From an uncultured Candidatus Saccharibacteria bacterium (GTDB taxonomy: Bacteria; Patescibacteria; Saccharimonadia; Saccharimonadales; UBA6022), in the NCBI GenBank assembly GCA_946887425.1, contig CAMPKW010000001.1, positions 1 to 64,000 on the forward strand: 64,000 bases of DNA, given 5' to 3'. The position numbers were made by a program, and so were the translations under genes. The notes under the pieces were generated by a model. That model was given only the letters and a program-made list of their open reading frames with translations, did no database searches and was not told the DNA's origin. Positions 60,684-64,000 of this stretch are shown here, one piece after another (the first letter of the stretch is position 1; every line of letters begins with the position of its first letter).

Positions 60684-62105
60684 TTATGACTGGTCGGTTT
60701 CGAGGTACTGTTTCAAAGCTTCTTTCCACGGGCGTGGAGAAAAACCTGCTTTTTGTATCTTACTAATATTTAGTGTACTTTGTAAAGGCCTTGGTGCAAT
60801 ACCTTCCTTGCCATTAAAGTATTCTTCGGTTGAGATACCGGTTACTTCAGTGCGTTCATGTCCGCATAGCTCGTACACTTCGGCTGCTATGCCAGCCCAA
60901 CTTGCGGGTTCGCCGCCATTTGTGGTGTTGTAGGTGCTGTAAGCTGCGTTGGTATCGAGGAGATGCTGAGTTGCTTTTGCAAGGTCCTCAGTGAAGGTAA
61001 GACGACCTATCTGGTCATTGACGACATTTGGATGGATGCCTCGTTCGGCGAGATTTTGCATAGTGCGTACGAAGTTGTTGCCATCGCCAATTACCCAGCT
61101 AGTGCGGAGAATATAGTGTTTTGGTGCGGTTGCGGCGGCGATATCGCCTGCAGCTTTACTTTGACCGTATGAGCTTAGTGGTGAGAATCCTTCATCCTCG
61201 TCATGAAGTTGGTTTTCGCCGTTAAATACGTAGTCGGTAGAGTAGTGTACTAGCGTCACGTTGTATTTTGTTGCGATGCTCGCCAAATTGGCAACTGCCT
61301 TGGCATTAATTTCCCAAGAGGCCGTGCGGCCCTCTGGGGTCTCGGCTGCGTCGACGGCCGTATAGGCTGCAGTGTTAATAATCGCTTCGTATTGTCGCCA
61401 TGGTCGTGCTTGATCAAGATTAATATCGGTAATATCGAGCTCGCCTCGGCTGACAAATTCAGCATCTGGATATAGATTACGGAAAGCGCGCCCGAGTTGG
61501 CCGTCGGCACCGGTGATAAGGATCTTTTTTGCTTTCATGGGCTGTACCTCGGCAAGGCGAGGATGAGCCTTGTCTTTATCTGATAATTCGGCTGAATCAA
61601 GAGGAATAGGCCAATTAATGCCAGCTGTTTCATCGCCGAGATTAAGGAATGTGTATTGAGCTTGTGCTTCGGCACTCCAGTGGTCATTTACGAGATAAGT
61701 GTAGACGGTGTTGTCTTCGAGTGCCTGGAAAGAGTTACCGACACCGCGTGGAACAAAGATGGCTTTTGTCGGGTCGATTTCAGCAGTAAAGACGGTTCCG
61801 AATGAATCGCCTTCGCGAAGATCAACCCATGCACCAAAGACACGACCTGCTCCTACGGAGATATACTTATCCCATGGCTCGGCATGTATACCGCGTGTGA
61901 CGCCTTTTTCGGCGTTGAATGAGATATTATTTTGGACTGGACCAAATTCAGGCAGGCCAAGCTTGGTCATCTTTTCGTTTTGCCAGTTTTCCTTAAACCA
62001 ACCACGTGAATCGCCGTGGACAGGCAAGTCGGCGATCAAGAGGCCTGGGATTGCGGTGGTTTCGAAGTGAAGTTCTTTGCTAAATTCAAGCTCTTGATGT
62101 TCCAT
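60684..62105 (-). CDS. rmlC-rmlD: Fused dTDP-4-dehydrorhamnose 3,5-epimerase / reductase
   Basis: The 473-residue product joins RmlC (about 1-185: [38 protein letters not shown] with the catalytic histidine, [22 protein letters not shown]) to RmlD (about 192-473: [52 protein letters not shown] with Yxxx[10 protein letters not shown]). In most bacteria these are separate genes. The fusion channels the last two steps to dTDP-L-rhamnose. Start 62105 follows AGGGGCAG. Confidence 0.95.
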   Translation of the reverse strand: MEHQELEFSKELHFETTAIPGLLIADLPVHGDSRGWFKENWQNEKMTKLGLPEFGPVQNNISFNAEKGVTRGIHAEPWDKYISVGAGRVFGAWVDLREGDSFGTVFTAEIDPTKAIFVPRGVGNSFQALEDNTVYTYLVNDHWSAEAQAQYTFLNLGDETAGINWPIPLDSAELSDKDKAHPRLAEVQPMKAKKILITGADGQLGRAFRNLYPDAEFVSRGELDITDINLDQARPWRQYEAIINTAAYTAVDAAETPEGRTASWEINAKAVANLASIATKYNVTLVHYSTDYVFNGENQLHDEDEGFSPLSSYGQSKAAGDIAAATAPKHYILRTSWVIGDGNNFVRTMQNLAERGIHPNVVNDQIGRLTFTEDLAKATQHLLDTNAAYSTYNTTNGGEPASWAGIAAEVYELCGHERTEVTGISTEEYFNGKEGIAPRPLQSTLNISKIQKAGFSPRPWKEALKQYLETDQS

Positions 62106-62107
62106 AA

Positions 62108-63148
<1,041 letters not shown>

Positions 63149-63191
63149 TCACCTTTGAATGATTTGAGATAAAATTACAACATTTTTATAA

Positions 63192-63639
63192 CTAAGCTAT
63201 GCCGGGATCTCTTCGATAAACTAATGGTCCGTCAAATACATTTTGGGTTTGCGCGGAGTGCATGTCAACAATTACGATGCGGTATCCACTGGTTGCTTGA
63301 AACATATTGATAACGGTGAGGGGGTAGAGATTGGCTCACGGCCAAATGCTTTGCGGTTTTGGTGCATATAGGCTACATAGGGCATGGCTACAGTAATTTC
63401 ATGAGCAGAGATGCGATGGGTAGCATTGATCAGAAGGTTGAGATAAAGGACTGTATCCTTCATGCTGCCGCTCGCACCCACAACATAGTACCTGAACAAT
63501 CAGAACATACTCCCCTCGGGCTGAGTCGCCGTAGCGAAAATAACGTTCGCCATTAGGAAATACTTTGATTTCATCATCGTGAAGTTCAACGTCTATTTGT
63601 CTGGCGATTTGCTGAGCAAATCCTTTGTGTATACTTCAT
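63192..63639 (-). pseudogene. prs: Decayed ribose-phosphate pyrophosphokinase (prs)
   Basis: The minus strand holds pieces of a PRPP synthetase in several frames: KGFAQQIARQIDVELHDDEI with VFPNGERYFR and ARGEYVLIVQ; then, shifted, SMKDTVLYLNLLINATHRIS...PYVAYMHQNRKAFGREPIS; then, shifted again, VINMFQATSGYRIVIVDMHSAQTQNVFDGP and a stop at 63192. These follow the usual PRPP synthetase order through the NRK/REPIS and DLH-type motifs. At least two frame changes are needed, and about half of the C-terminal part is missing, so it is inactive. Confidence 0.8.
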
Positions 63640-63783
63640 GAAACTAAGCAAACTTTATTTATGAGAGGTGTGTTTAGTATTCTTATCTCTAACTTTTTAA
63701 CGCTAATAAGAGTCTATGTCCAAAGATTACATAAGAGAATTCATAATTACCGTGACTGTTCTTTTCTCTTTTGAAAAAGAGAA

Positions 63784-63807
63784 GGTCGGGATGTTTCCAT
63801 CCCGACC
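63784..63807. terminator. Terminator of the partial second rmlA
   Basis: GGTCGGGATG/CATCCCGACC (10 bp) with loop TTTC; on the minus strand it is followed by TTCTCTTTTTC. Confidence 0.85.
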
Positions 63808-63820
63808 CGCAACCTCTCTT

Positions 63821-64000
63821 CTACCAGCCTTCGGTGGCTAGCTGTATGAGGGATTTGCCGTAGCGCGATTTCTCGAGCGGTTCGGCAAGTTTCAACAGCT
63901 GGCCTCTACTGATACGACCTGCCCGATAGGCGCTGGCTTCGGGACTTCCTAGTAGTTGCTCTGTGCGCTTTTGGTGTGTGCGCACATAGTCGGATGCTTC
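63821..64000 (-). CDS. Second RmlA-like protein, C-terminal 59 residues (runs off the window)
   Basis: The minus strand from base 64000 to the TAG at 63821 encodes EASDYVRTHQKRTEQLLGSP...GRISRGQLLKLAEPLEKSRYG and a short tail. This aligns with the end of the RmlA at 59795 ([20 protein letters not shown]...[11 protein letters not shown]) with moderate divergence. It is therefore a second thymidylyltransferase-type gene or its remnant; the rest lies outside the window. Confidence 0.8.
   Translation of the reverse strand, partial: EASDYVRTHQKRTEQLLGSPEASAYRAGRISRGQLLKLAEPLEKSRYGKSLIQLATEGW

Overview
The window looks like a chromosomal segment of a Candidatus Saccharibacteria (TM7, Patescibacteria/CPR) genome. 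The evidence is gene content: a large cluster of small TrbC/VirB2-type (T4SS_pilin-like) pilins next to VirB6-, PrgI/VirB3- and VirB4-like genes with two peptidoglycan hydrolases, Mur ligases lacking most of the N-terminal domain, a compact dnaN-dnaA-rpmH-rnpA-yidC-jag origin region without yidD, and standard use of UGA as a stop. The lineage call is inference from recognised families. No rRNA operon, insertion sequence, prophage or CRISPR array is visible.

Layout. 0-1.4 kb: groEL (partial) and groES under a CIRCE operator, then a stand-alone remnant of phosphohexomutase domain I. 1.5-5.4 kb: ddl and murF-like on plus, murE-like convergent on minus. 5.5-12.7 kb: a small hypothetical, tsaD, a FemAB-like transferase, valS with a strongly structured leader, rlmH, a HIT protein and small membrane proteins. 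12.7-16.1 kb: two tandem type IV pilins and four minus-strand tRNA genes (Ser-CGA, Arg-GCG, Ser-GCU, Ser-UGA), most backed by long perfect terminator hairpins. 15.5-35.4 kb: the type IV secretion locus (six T4SS pilin-like genes, two paralogous VirB6-like giants, PrgI, a TraC-like protein, VirB4, an M23 peptidase fused to a membrane protein, and a lysozyme+CHAP hydrolase), with comF and hsp20 inside it. 35.4-41.6 kb: recF, dnaN, dnaA, a likely oriC with perfect DnaA boxes, rpmH, rnpA, yidC, jag. 41.6-59.6 kb: a cell-surface glycan locus (two GtrA, GtrB, several glycosyltransferases, a Wzm/Wzt ABC exporter, LicD, two RgpF-like proteins) that also contains sucCD, a secreted nine-repeat protein and an anchored partner. 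59.8-64 kb: dTDP-L-rhamnose genes rmlA, a fused rmlC-rmlD, rmlB, a decayed PRPP synthetase pseudogene, and the 3' end of a second rmlA.

How the genes work together. The rml genes would supply dTDP-rhamnose to the glycosyltransferases and RgpF-like proteins, whose product would leave through Wzm/Wzt, which suggests a rhamnose-containing surface polymer like streptococcal rhamnans. ddl, MurE/F-like and FemAB-like proteins serve the wall that the secretion machine must cross with its own hydrolases. A recurrent signal is start architecture: about twenty first genes have a TATAMT-like -10 hexamer, often preceded by TGn, only 6 to 11 bases before the start codon, so their mRNAs should be leaderless. 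Downstream genes of the same operons use Shine-Dalgarno sites or stop/start overlaps. The valS leader is the clearest exception and the best candidate for an undescribed RNA element.
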